Origin: Pseudoxanthomonas wuyuanensis
GTDB taxonomy: Bacteria; Pseudomonadota; Gammaproteobacteria; Xanthomonadales; Xanthomonadaceae
NCBI RefSeq assembly: GCF_900215535.1
Contig: NZ_OCND01000005.1
Coordinates: 241,501 to 305,500 of the forward strand
DNA length: 64,000 nucleotides
Reading direction: 5' to 3'
Positions 18,481 to 26,434 of the stretch are shown in pieces. The position numbers and the translations under genes are program-made. The notes below the pieces were generated by a model. The model made no database searches. It was given only the letters and a program-made list of their open reading frames with translations, and had not been told where the DNA came from. Each line of letters starts with the position of its first letter. The first letter of the stretch is position 1.

Positions 18481-21120
18481 ATGCCTGAACAGAATCCCCT
18501 GCCCTTCCCGGACCCGCCGGCGCCGCCTTCGCAGGCGCCGAAAGCGGAAACCACTTCGTCCGAGGCCGCCACAACGGCGGCAGCGGCGCTCACCACGTTG
18601 CCCGGAAAGCCCGGCAAGCGGCCATTGTGGGCGCGGCTGCTGAGCAAGCTGGCCGACCCGTGGCTGGGGCTGCGCATCGAACCGGAAAACCCGGGCGAAC
18701 TGGCCGACGGCCGCCCGCTGTGCTACGTGCTGGAAGACTACGGCCTGTCCAATGCGCTGATCCTGGACCGTGCCTGCCGCGACGCCGGCCTGCCTTCGCC
18801 GCTGATGCCGCTGCCGGTGGCAGGCGACCCGCTGGGCCGCAAGCGCGCCTACGTGGCGCTGTCGCGCCGCAACGCCGGCCCGCTGGTGCCTGATGCCGGC
18901 GCCGCCAAGAGCACCCACTCGGGCTCGCTGGCCAAGCTGCTGCAGGCCCACCGCCACCGCCCGGAGCTGGATGTGCAACTGGTGCCGGTGTCGATCTTCG
19001 TCGGCCGCGCGCCGGACCGGCAAAGCGGCTGGTTCTCGGTGCTGTTTTCCGAAAACTGGGCCATCGTGGGCCGCTTCCGCCGGTTGCTGGCCATCCTGCT
19101 CAACGGCCGCGGCACCATCGTCCGCTTTGCCCCGCCGGTCTCGCTGCGCGAGGCGGTCGGCGAAGGGCTGGACCCGGAACGCACGGTGCGCAAGCTCTCG
19201 CGCGTGCTGCGCACGCACTTCCACCGCATCCGCGAAGCGGTGATCGGCCCGGACCTGTCCACCCGGCGCCTGCTGGTGGACCAGGTACTGGCCGCCGAGC
19301 CGGTGCGCGAAGCCATCGCCGCCCAGGCCAAGCGCGACAACATCAAGTCCGAGGACGCGTGGAAGAAAGCCCACGCCTATGCCTGGGAAATCGCCGCCGA
19401 CTATTCCAACCCGGTGGTGCGCTCGGCCAGCTTCCTGCTGTCGCACGTCTGGAACCGCATCTACGACGGCGTGCTGGTGCACCATCTGGACCGGTTCAAG
19501 CAAGCCGCGCCCGGCCACGAAGTGGTCTATGTGCCGTGCCACCGCAGCCACATGGACTACCTGCTGCTGTCCTACCTGCTGTACGAACGCGGCATCGTGC
19601 CGCCGCATATCGCCGCCGGCATCAATCTCAACCTGCCGGTCATCGGCACGTTCCTGCGCAAGGGCGGCGCGTTCTTCATGCGCCGCAGCTTCCGCGGCAA
19701 TCCGCTGTATTCGGCGGTGTTCACCGAGTACGTCAGCCAACTGGTTGCCGGCGGCTATTCGCTGGAGTACTTCATCGAAGGCGGGCGCTCGCGTACCGGC
19801 CGGCTGCTGCCGCCCAAGGGCGGCATGATCTCGATGACCGTGCGCGCATTCCTGCGCCAGCCGAGAAAGCCGGTGCTGTTCCAGCCGGTCTATATCGGCT
19901 ACGAAAAACTGCTGGAAGGCAGCAGCTATCTGGACGAACTGAGCGGCCGGCCGAAGGAAAAGGAATCGATCTGGGCGCTGCTGTGGAGCATCCCCAAGGT
20001 GCTGCGGCAGAACTACGGCCAGGTGGTGGTGAATTTCGGCGAACCGATCCCGTTGAGCGATGCACTGGCCCGCCATGCGCCGGAATGGAACGGCCACGCC
20101 GTGGGCGAGGAAGACAAGCCGGCCTGGCTGTCGGACACCGTGGATGCGTTGGCCAACCAGATCCAGGTGAATATCAACCGCGCCGCCGACGTCAATCCGA
20201 TCAACCTGCTGGCGCTGGCGCTGCTGTCCACGCCCAAGCATGCGATGGGCGAAGCCGACCTGATCGCGCAGATCGAACTGTCGAAGATGCTGCTGGCCGA
20301 ACTGCCGTATTCGGAGCTGGTGACCGTCACCCCGCACACGCCCGAGCGCATCATCGCCCATGGCGAGGAAATCAACGTGCTGCGCCGGGTCAAGCACCCG
20401 CTGGGCGATGTGCTGAGCGTGGTCGACGACGACACCGCGGTGCTGATGAGCTACTACCGCAACAACGTGCTGCACCTGTTCACCGCCTCGGCATGGATTG
20501 CCTGCTGTTTCCAGAACAACCGGCGCATGAGCCGCACCGGCGTGCTGCGGCTGGGCCGCGGCCTGTACCCGTTCCTGCAGGACGAGCTGTTCCTGCCCTG
20601 GAGCGAGGACGAGTTCGTCGAACGGATGGATCTGACCATCGGCCTGTTCATCCGCGAAGGCCTGCTGCAGCTGATCAACGAGGACGATGGCGGCATCCTG
20701 GCGCGCAACGCCGGGCAGACCGACGAGGTGTTCCGTCTGCGCGCCATCGGCCATTCGCTGCAGCAGGCATTCGAGCGCTACTACATCGCCATCTCGGTGC
20801 TGGTAAAAAACGGCCCCGGCAAACTCGGTGCGGCCGAGCTGGAAAGCCTGTGCCAGCAGGCCGCGCAACGGCTGAGCCTGCTGTACGCGCCAGCGGCGCC
20901 GGAGTTCTTCGACAAGACCCTGTTCCGCGGCTTCATCCGCAAGATGCGCGACATGCGCCTGGTCTGGCCGGACCAGAACAGCAAACTGCTGTTCGACGAG
21001 CGCCTGGACGCCTGGGCCCGCGACGCCAAGGCCATCCTGGGCCGCGAGCTGCGCCACACCATCGAGCGGGTCAGCCCGGAAGCGGCCGTGGTGGAAGCCG
21101 AGCCGGCGCCGCAGGAGTAG
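18481..21120 (+). CDS. plsB: Glycerol-3-phosphate 1-O-acyltransferase PlsB
   Basis: An 879-residue peripheral inner-membrane enzyme that makes lysophosphatidic acid from glycerol-3-phosphate and acyl-ACP/CoA. The four acyltransferase motifs are in order: CHRSHMDYLLL (catalytic His-x4-Asp, about residue 357), GAFFMRRSFRGNPLY (about 397), FIEGGRSRTGRLLPPKGG (about 430) and PVLFQPVYIGYEK (about 463). The first 45 residues are Pro/Ala-rich and variable. Length is slightly longer than E. coli PlsB. Alternative ATG at 18472. The TAG stop (21118-21120) is also the outer end of an inverted-repeat element. Confidence 0.96.
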   Translation: MPEQNPLPFPDPPAPPSQAPKAETTSSEAATTAAAALTTLPGKPGKRPLWARLLSKLADPWLGLRIEPENPGELADGRPLCYVLEDYGLSNALILDRACRDAGLPSPLMPLPVAGDPLGRKRAYVALSRRNAGPLVPDAGAAKSTHSGSLAKLLQAHRHRPELDVQLVPVSIFVGRAPDRQSGWFSVLFSENWAIVGRFRRLLAILLNGRGTIVRFAPPVSLREAVGEGLDPERTVRKLSRVLRTHFHRIREAVIGPDLSTRRLLVDQVLAAEPVREAIAAQAKRDNIKSEDAWKKAHAYAWEIAADYSNPVVRSASFLLSHVWNRIYDGVLVHHLDRFKQAAPGHEVVYVPCHRSHMDYLLLSYLLYERGIVPPHIAAGINLNLPVIGTFLRKGGAFFMRRSFRGNPLYSAVFTEYVSQLVAGGYSLEYFIEGGRSRTGRLLPPKGGMISMTVRAFLRQPRKPVLFQPVYIGYEKLLEGSSYLDELSGRPKEKESIWALLWSIPKVLRQNYGQVVVNFGEPIPLSDALARHAPEWNGHAVGEEDKPAWLSDTVDALANQIQVNINRAADVNPINLLALALLSTPKHAMGEADLIAQIELSKMLLAELPYSELVTVTPHTPERIIAHGEEINVLRRVKHPLGDVLSVVDDDTAVLMSYYRNNVLHLFTASAWIACCFQNNRRMSRTGVLRLGRGLYPFLQDELFLPWSEDEFVERMDLTIGLFIREGLLQLINEDDGGILARNAGQTDEVFRLRAIGHSLQQAFERYYIAISVLVKNGPGKLGAAELESLCQQAAQRLSLLYAPAAPEFFDKTLFRGFIRKMRDMRLVWPDQNSKLLFDERLDAWARDAKAILGRELRHTIERVSPEAAVVEAEPAPQE

Positions 21121-21306
21121 GGCGTGTCATCACTTCCCGAGCAGGTCGCGCCGTTCTTGCGCGCGCTGGGGGCAAGGAAGTGGACGTGTCGGTCCACGCC
21201 CGAGCGATGACACAGCTTCCAGTGTGCGCAAGAACAGCCCTGCGGGTTGGGCCTTGCGGGCCGCCAGACCCAACGCGGCCTACTCGGGAAGTGATGACAC
21301 GCCCTA
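21118..21306. mobile_element. MITE-like element with ~33-bp terminal inverted repeats
   Basis: The outer 24 bases at 21118-21141 are the exact reverse complement of 21283-21306. The match continues inward with one mismatch and one wobble to about 21150 and 21274. A second inner pair is gttcttgcgcgcgctgg (21154-21170) against ccagtgtgcgcaagaac (21219-21235). There is no open frame, so it is a 189-bp non-autonomous element. The ends (AGGGCGTGTC...) recall the termini of IS5-family elements (family knowledge, not checked). A TA step at both ends is compatible with a short target duplication. The element fills the whole gap between plsB and the next gene. Confidence 0.75.
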
Positions 21307-21307
21307 G

Positions 21308-22033
21308 TCATTCCCTCGCCGCAGCGAAGGCCCGGCCCAGCCAGGCGCGGGCCGGAACGCCGATCACCGGCTGTTCGATCAAATACTGCAGCGGCGAGTT
21401 GCAGGCCTGCAGGTGCGGGGCATCGTCGATCACCAGCGCCATCCGCAGCAGCTCCACGCCGCCGGGCAGGATCGCCGGCGGCAGGTATTCGCTGAAGCCG
21501 TAGTGCTCGAACACGCTGTGCAGGTACGGTTCGCAGGCCAGCAGGCAGAATCGGATGCCCTTGCTCTGCGCCCAGCGGTAGCTGCCTTCCATCAGGCGGT
21601 CCACGACCGGCTTGCTGCGCTGATCGGCCTGCACCGCAAACCGGGTCGCCACCGCCACCGATGGCAGCGGCCAGGTGCGGGCGAACGCATCCAGCTCGAA
21701 CAGGCTGCCGTACTCCACCTGCACCGCCGAAGAGCCGAAATCGTGCAGCCGCAAAGTAGCCACCGCCTGCGCGTCGCGCTCGACCACCAATGTGGTACCG
21801 CAGCCATCCAGCCCATCCGATACCCGCTTGCTGCGGTCGGTGTACTGCCCCCGCTCGTGGAAGTAGACCTCGCGCCGCAGCCGCTGCACATCGCCCAGCG
21901 CTTCGCCGGGCGCGATCCGCCGGATCCGCAGCGGCACGCTGTCGGCCCGGCCCGCACGCGGCGGCAAACCCTGAGACCTGGACGGCGAGTGCGTTGGCGA
22001 TGTTTGCTCCATTGATTGCTTCTCCTCTGTCAT
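21308..22033 (-). CDS. GNAT-fold N-acyltransferase (FeeM / PEP-CTERM-associated acyltransferase type)
   Basis: A 241-residue predicted cytosolic acyltransferase. The core (about residues 35-200) has the LRREVYFHERGQY start seen in autoinducer-synthase-like N-acyltransferases, then VATLRLHDF and VAVATRFAVQADQRSKPV (acyl-donor-binding beta4/alpha3). HSVFEHYGFSEY closes the fold. This layout matches FeeM-like N-acyl amino acid synthases and the acyltransferases that accompany PEP-CTERM/exosortase systems; no exosortase gene is in the window. GGAGAG five bases before the ATG at 22033 decides the start. A strong sigma-54 promoter match lies about 105 bases upstream. The gene ends against the MITE-like element. 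Confidence 0.7.
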   Translation of the reverse strand: MTEEKQSMEQTSPTHSPSRSQGLPPRAGRADSVPLRIRRIAPGEALGDVQRLRREVYFHERGQYTDRSKRVSDGLDGCGTTLVVERDAQAVATLRLHDFGSSAVQVEYGSLFELDAFARTWPLPSVAVATRFAVQADQRSKPVVDRLMEGSYRWAQSKGIRFCLLACEPYLHSVFEHYGFSEYLPPAILPGGVELLRMALVIDDAPHLQACNSPLQYLIEQPVIGVPARAWLGRAFAAARE

Positions 22034-22136
22034 CGGACTCTCCGCACGCGGCGATCGCCGCCGTCGGACGCAGCCTCTCGCAGCAGGACCGGCCAGTCGC
22101 CCGGTTGGTGGAGCGGTAGCGGCTATCGAATTGGCA

Positions 22137-22152
22137 AGCAAGCATCGGGCCA
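22137..22152 (-). promoter_or_regulatory. Sigma-54 (RpoN) promoter of the acyltransferase gene
   Basis: Read on the minus strand from 22152, the sequence is TGGCCCG-ATGC-TTGCT. This matches the consensus TGGCACG-N4-TTGCW at 11 of 12 defined positions, with the obligatory GG and GC exactly ten bases apart. Transcription would start near 22126, giving a leader of about 93 bases. PEP-CTERM-associated genes are known to be RpoN-controlled through PrsK/PrsR, which fits the product class. The remaining 22034-22340 gap shows no gene. Confidence 0.65.
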
Positions 22153-22340
22153 AGTGGCCGCTGCCGCGCGGACGCCGCTTTGCCAGCCATTGCGGGGACG
22201 GCCGGGGTCATCGCGCAGACAAAAGGTGGCCGCCGCCACGCGCCGCGGGGCAAGGGCGCGCCGGTGCCGGCACGCGGGTGACACGCAGCGTCAGTATTGG
22301 TCCGATCCGGTTGGCGGCCAGCGCCGCCGGTACGCGCCGG

Positions 22341-22571
22341 TCAGGCCGGTTCGTCGGGAATCAATGCGCTTTCCAGCCGCGAGATGCAGTCCTTGAGCCA
22401 CAACTTGCGCTTCTTGAGGCGTTTGATGGCCACCTCGTCGGCTTCGATGTTGGACACCAGTTTTGCGATCGCCTCATCCAGCTGGCGATGTTCCTGCCTG
22501 AGCTCGGCTATCCGCTGGGCGGTCTGGGCGGGGTTCTGGGGTTCCACGCGTGCAGCGTACACCGCCGGCAT
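22341..22571 (-). CDS. YdcH/DUF465-family small coiled-coil protein
   Basis: A 76-residue protein consisting mainly of one helical hairpin. IAELRQEHRQLDEAIAKL is followed by the family hallmark IKRLKKRKLWLKDCISRLE. The ATG at 22571 gives 76 residues. A GTG at 22547 would give 68 residues starting at the family core; neither has a clear ribosome site. DUF465 proteins are widespread small cytosolic proteins of unknown function. The gene is divergent from the lipoprotein at 22615. Confidence 0.8.
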   Translation of the reverse strand: MPAVYAARVEPQNPAQTAQRIAELRQEHRQLDEAIAKLVSNIEADEVAIKRLKKRKLWLKDCISRLESALIPDEPA

Positions 22572-22598
22572 GGAGACCGTCACCGGTCGCCGAGCCGG

Positions 22599-22604
22599 TA
22601 GAAT
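22599..22604 (+). promoter_or_regulatory. Candidate -10 box close to the lipoprotein start
   Basis: TAGAAT lies ten bases before the ATG at 22615, followed by cccggctcc and no Shine-Dalgarno. The same arrangement, TAGAAT then nine bases then ATG, recurs at ttcA (23421-23436). Confidence 0.4.
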
Positions 22605-22614
22605 GCCCGGCTCC

Positions 22615-23367
22615 ATGAACATGCTTTCCCGCCGTCGCCCCATCCGGCCGCAACCGGCCCTCCGCAACCGTCGCCTCCCCTTCGCCGCCACGCTATCGGC
22701 CGCCCTGGCCCTGGCCGGTTGCGCCAGCACGCCTGCCGCGCTACCGCCGCAATGGGACGCCACCCGGCTGGAGCTTCCGGCCGACTGGCGGGTGCTGGCA
22801 GGCGCGCGCGGCGATCTGAATCGCGATGGCCGGCGCGACATCGCCCTGTTGATGGGTGCCTCCGCCGCGCCGGCCGAAGGCCACGCGCGCGCCAACCTGC
22901 TGGTGTTCCTGTCGCAGGCGGACGGGCGCTACCGGCTGGCCGAACGCAGCGGGCAGGCATTCACCCGGTTGCAGCAGGACTGCGCGCCGGCGCGCTGTTC
23001 CGAAGCGGTGACCATCCGCCGCGGCGTGCTGTGGCTGGAAGAACGCTACCAGCTCCAGGCTGGCCCCTACCTGCGCCAGCAGCGCAGCGGTTTTCGCGTT
23101 TCCGCCGATCGCGACCGGCTGTTGCTGACGCAGAGCCAGTTCCGCCTGGGCAATGCACTGACCGGCCAGTCGCTGGAGGTCGCATGGAATGTGGATCGCG
23201 GCGTCCGCCGGGTCCGCCGCATCACCCCCGGTGCGGCAGCCTGCGACCGGCAGGACGACAAAGTGCCGGCCAGCACCGCGCTGTCGGACTTCGAGCCGGA
23301 GCTGGTCGCCGCGGCCGGCTGCCAGCTGCCCGGTCAAGCCAAGCCGATGCTGAACTTCTCGTCCTGA
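22615..23367 (+). CDS. Lipoprotein with an FG-GAP/VCBS-like beginning, unknown function
   Basis: A 250-residue predicted lipoprotein. The signal ends at ALAGC (cysteine at about residue 36). The mature protein begins WRVLAGARGDLNRDGRRDIALLMG, where DLNRDGRRD looks like the calcium-binding loop of an FG-GAP/VCBS repeat. The rest is beta-rich with four later cysteines (DCAPARCSE, ACDRQ, GCQL) that could form two disulfides. Possible starts are 22603, 22615 and 22621. 22615 is chosen because the -10-like TAGAAT overlaps 22603. Function unknown; likely anchored in the outer-membrane inner leaflet. Confidence 0.65.
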   Translation: MNMLSRRRPIRPQPALRNRRLPFAATLSAALALAGCASTPAALPPQWDATRLELPADWRVLAGARGDLNRDGRRDIALLMGASAAPAEGHARANLLVFLSQADGRYRLAERSGQAFTRLQQDCAPARCSEAVTIRRGVLWLEERYQLQAGPYLRQQRSGFRVSADRDRLLLTQSQFRLGNALTGQSLEVAWNVDRGVRRVRRITPGAAACDRQDDKVPASTALSDFEPELVAAAGCQLPGQAKPMLNFSS

Positions 23368-23420
23368 CCGCAGCCAGAGCCCGGCTGAACCGGCGGGTTC
23401 GGCGGGGTCTGCCGGTCCCG

Positions 23421-23426
23421 TAGAAT
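23421..23426 (+). promoter_or_regulatory. Candidate -10 box of ttcA
   Basis: TAGAAT lies nine bases before the ttcA ATG, with no -35 and no Shine-Dalgarno between. It would give a leaderless or nearly leaderless message. Confidence 0.4.
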
Positions 23427-23435
23427 AGCCGGCTG

Positions 23436-24329
23436 ATGAGCGCCACTCTGCCCCTGCTCGACCCCAGGCTACGCCGCGATGCTGGCGATGGCAGCCGCGA
23501 TTCGGCCCGGCTGGCCATGCGCCTGCGCCGGCAGGTCGGCCAGGCCATTGCCGACTACAGCATGATCGAGGCCGGCGACAAGGTGATGGTGTGCCTGTCC
23601 GGCGGCAAGGACAGCTACACGATGCTGGACATCCTTCTGCAGCTGCAGAAGAAGGCGCCGGTGGACTTCGAGCTGGTCGCGGTCAACCTGGATCAGAAGC
23701 AGCCCGACTTCCCCGCGCAGGTGCTGCCGGACTACCTGGAATCCATCGGTGCGACCTACCGGGTGCTGGAGCAGGACACCTATTCGGTGGTCAGCCGGGT
23801 GGTTCCGGAAGGCAAGACGATGTGCTCGCTGTGTTCGCGGCTGCGCCGCGGCGCGCTGTATTCGTACGCCGAGCAGCAGGGCTTCACCAAGATTGCGCTG
23901 GGCCATCACCGCGACGACATGGTGGCGACCTTCTTCCTCAACCTGTTCTTCCACGCCAAGCTGTCCGGCATGCCGCCCAAGCTGCTGTCCGACGACGGCA
24001 GGCATGTGGTGATCCGTCCGCTGGCCTACGTGCGCGAAGCCGATATCGCCGACTATGCGCAGGCCCGGCAGTTCCCCATCATCCCCTGCAACCTGTGCGG
24101 CAGCCAGGAAAACCTGCAGCGCAAGCAGGTGCAGAAGATGATGGCGCAGTGGGAGCAGGACGCGCCCGGCCGCATCGATCAGATCGCGCGGGCGCTGGCC
24201 GATGTGCGCCCGTCGCAGCTGGCCGACCCCAAACTGTTCGATTTCCTTTCCCTGGGGCGCCGCGAAGACACCGCCTTGCCGGCAGATGCCCGCGCATGGC
24301 TGACGGGAGAGCCGCCTCCCCACGACTGA
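23436..24329 (+). CDS. ttcA: tRNA 2-thiocytidine(32) synthetase TtcA
   Basis: A 297-residue cytosolic enzyme that thiolates cytidine 32 of several tRNAs using ATP and an Fe-S cluster. The PP-loop is [11 protein letters not shown] (about residues 52-62). The cluster cysteines are in [11 protein letters not shown] (about 130) and IPCNLCGSQ (about 222). [16 protein letters not shown] is also characteristic. Length and motif order match the family. A GC hairpin (24391-24408) follows before rdgC. Confidence 0.95.
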   Translation: MSATLPLLDPRLRRDAGDGSRDSARLAMRLRRQVGQAIADYSMIEAGDKVMVCLSGGKDSYTMLDILLQLQKKAPVDFELVAVNLDQKQPDFPAQVLPDYLESIGATYRVLEQDTYSVVSRVVPEGKTMCSLCSRLRRGALYSYAEQQGFTKIALGHHRDDMVATFFLNLFFHAKLSGMPPKLLSDDGRHVVIRPLAYVREADIADYAQARQFPIIPCNLCGSQENLQRKQVQKMMAQWEQDAPGRIDQIARALADVRPSQLADPKLFDFLSLGRREDTALPADARAWLTGEPPPHD

Positions 24330-24390
24330 TTCTTCCGCGGAGGGATGGGCGCTGCGGAATCGCAAGCAGCCGCGCCCCCTCCCCAACCCT

Positions 24391-24408
24391 CCCCTGCCTG
24401 CGCAGGGG
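24391..24408. repeat. GC-rich palindrome of the CCCTCCCC...GGGGAGGG type
   Basis: CCCCTGC (24391-24397) pairs with GCAGGGG (24402-24408), preceded by ccccctccccaaccct. The same kind of C-rich/G-rich palindrome occurs at 41889-41911 and, elaborated, at 39601-39734. Each lies just downstream of a gene, so they may protect or terminate the 3' ends. Confidence 0.6.
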
Positions 24409-24451
24409 GAGAGTGATTTCCGATTCCCCTTTCCCCATTTCCGGCTCTCGA

Positions 24452-25357
24452 ATGTTCTTTCGCAACCTGACGCTGTTCCGCTTTCCCACCTCCCAGGATT
24501 TTTCCCAACTCGACGAACTGCTGCCGGAGGCCGCGCTGAAGCCGGTCGGTCCGCTGGAGCTGTCCTCGCGCGGTTTCATCTCGCCGTTCGGCCGCGGCGA
24601 GGAAGCGCTGTCGCACCGCATCGGCGACGCCATCTGGCTGACCGTCGGCGGCGAGGACAAGATCCTGCCCGGCGCGGTGGTCAACGATCTGCTGGCGCGC
24701 AAGCTCGAGGAGATCGAGCAGAAGGAAGGCCGCAAGCCCGGCGGGCGCACCCGCAAGCGGCTGAAGGACGACCTGCTGCACGAACTGCTGCCGCGCGCCT
24801 TCGTCAAACCCTCGCGCACCGACGCGCTGCTGGATCTGCAACACGGCTTCGTCGCGGTCGATACCTCCTCGCGCAAGAGCGGCGAGAACGTGGTTTCTGA
24901 AATCCGCCGCGCGCTGGGCAGCTTCCCGGCGCTGCCGCTGAACGCCGAAGTCGCGCCGCGTTCGATCCTGACCGGCTGGATCGCCGGCGAACCGCTGCCC
25001 GAAGGGCTGTCGCTGGGCGAGGAGTGCGAACTGAAGGACGCGATGGACGGCGGCGCGGTGGTCAAGTGCCAGAACCAGGAGCTGCAATGCGATGAAATCG
25101 GCAAGCATCTGGAAGCCGGCAAGCAGGTCACCAAGCTGGCGCTGACGCTGGACGATCACGTCTCCTTCGTCCTTGGCGAGGACCTGATCGTGCGCAAGCT
25201 GAAGTTCCTCGAAGGCGCGGTGGATCAGCTGGAGAACACCGAACGCGACGACCTGCGCGCCGAACTCGACGCGCGCTTCGCGCTGCTCAGCGGCGAGGTA
25301 AGGCGGTTGTTCATGGTGCTGGAAAGCGCGCTGAAGCTGAGCAAGGCCGACGCCTGA
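24452..25357 (+). CDS. rdgC: Recombination-associated protein RdgC
   Basis: A 301-residue nucleoid-associated DNA-binding protein that forms a ring dimer and limits RecA activity. The N-terminus MFFRNLTLFRF, the segment GFISPFGRGEEALSH and the long RdgC-type ending (DELRAELDARFALLSGEVRRL interrupted by other residues) identify the family across the full length. The ATG at 24452 yields the standard 300-residue protein; the frame is open upstream only through ttcA in another frame. Confidence 0.95.
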   Translation: MFFRNLTLFRFPTSQDFSQLDELLPEAALKPVGPLELSSRGFISPFGRGEEALSHRIGDAIWLTVGGEDKILPGAVVNDLLARKLEEIEQKEGRKPGGRTRKRLKDDLLHELLPRAFVKPSRTDALLDLQHGFVAVDTSSRKSGENVVSEIRRALGSFPALPLNAEVAPRSILTGWIAGEPLPEGLSLGEECELKDAMDGGAVVKCQNQELQCDEIGKHLEAGKQVTKLALTLDDHVSFVLGEDLIVRKLKFLEGAVDQLENTERDDLRAELDARFALLSGEVRRLFMVLESALKLSKADA

Positions 25358-25382
25358 GCGGCGCCGCGCAGCTACGGGCAAC

Positions 25383-26126
25383 TCAGACCTGCCGCGTCGC
25401 CGCGGCAGGATCGAAACGGGCGATCAGATCGTAGGAATCGCCCAGGAACATCTGCTTGACGTAGGTGATGCATTGTTCGCCGCGCCAGGTCTGGCGCTCT
25501 ATCACCAGACACGCGGTTCCCGCCGCCACCTGCAACTGCCCGGCCTGCACCTGATCGGCGTTGACCGCGGTGATGCGGTGCTGGGCGCGCGTCCACGGCA
25601 CATGCTGCAGCAGCCAGCTGCCCGGCGCGATGCCGGAAAAATCCTGCTCCAGCGCCTCGGGCACCGCCGCCAGATTGATCACGCGTTCTTCCAGCGCGAA
25701 CGGGCGGCCATCGGCCAGGTGCAGGCTGTGCACCGCCAGCAGGGTACCGTCGCTGGCGACATCCCGTTCCTGCGGCACGCTCCGGCGCGGCTTGCGCCGG
25801 CGCTTGTCCAGCAGATGAAAACGGTAGCTGTGGCCGCGCTTGGCGACCTCCGCGGCAATATCGGGGATATCCAGCGCCACCGATTCGATATGCGGATGCG
25901 GCCGGGTCACGAATGAGCCTGCGCGGCGGCGGCGCTGAATCATGCCGCTCTCGGCCAGCATGGTCACCGCCTTGTTGACGGTCATGCGCGAGCAGCCGTA
26001 CTGCTCCATCAATTCGTGCTCGAATGGAATCCGGTAGCCCGGCGGCCATTGGCCGCTGAGGATGCGGCCCTCGATATCGCTGCGAATGCGCTGATGCAGG
26101 GAGGTCGGGGCTTTTTCCGTCACCAT
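25383..26126 (-). CDS. hutC: GntR-family histidine-utilization repressor HutC
   Basis: A 247-residue transcription repressor. The N-terminal GntR winged helix includes MEQYGCSRMTVNKAVTMLA (about residues 38-56) and RRRRAGSFV. The C-terminal UTRA ligand-binding domain runs from about 90 to 240; in HutC it senses urocanate. The start at 26126 gives the family length. It is divergent from hutH, and a perfect 12-base palindrome of HutC type lies between them. Expected to repress both its own gene and hutHU until urocanate accumulates. Confidence 0.92.
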   Translation of the reverse strand: MVTEKAPTSLHQRIRSDIEGRILSGQWPPGYRIPFEHELMEQYGCSRMTVNKAVTMLAESGMIQRRRRAGSFVTRPHPHIESVALDIPDIAAEVAKRGHSYRFHLLDKRRRKPRRSVPQERDVASDGTLLAVHSLHLADGRPFALEERVINLAAVPEALEQDFSGIAPGSWLLQHVPWTRAQHRITAVNADQVQAGQLQVAAGTACLVIERQTWRGEQCITYVKQMFLGDSYDLIARFDPAAATRQV

Positions 26127-26299
26127 TGCATTCCCGACCGTGCCTCGCCGAATGAAAGATCCATGGAACCGCGCTCCACCCGTGGATCGCGCCGCATCCG
26201 GGCAATGATAGCGTCCGCCGCCAACCCGCCTTGGCTGGCGCCAGGCCCGTGGAAGGCGGCGCGGCCGCGGCCACTGGACGCCACCGCGCATTGCCAATA

Positions 26300-26311
26300 T
26301 TGTATATACAA
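26300..26311. promoter_or_regulatory. HutC operator
   Basis: TTGTATATACAA is a perfect palindrome in the 308-bp gap between divergent hutC and hutH. It matches the TGTATATACA core known for HutC operators in Pseudomonas. It sits 124 bases before the hutH GTG and 174 bases before the hutC ATG. No other strong signal is seen in 26127-26434 apart from the hutH ribosome site. Confidence 0.75.
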
Positions 26312-26434
26312 ATACCATCCACCGTTCGTCGTTTCCATGCCCAGCCATACGCTCCGTTCAACGCCCGCCGTTCACCCGTCCCCAGCCGGCGATACTCGGC
26401 AACGGCCGGTGCGCGCCAACCAGAGGGAAATCCG

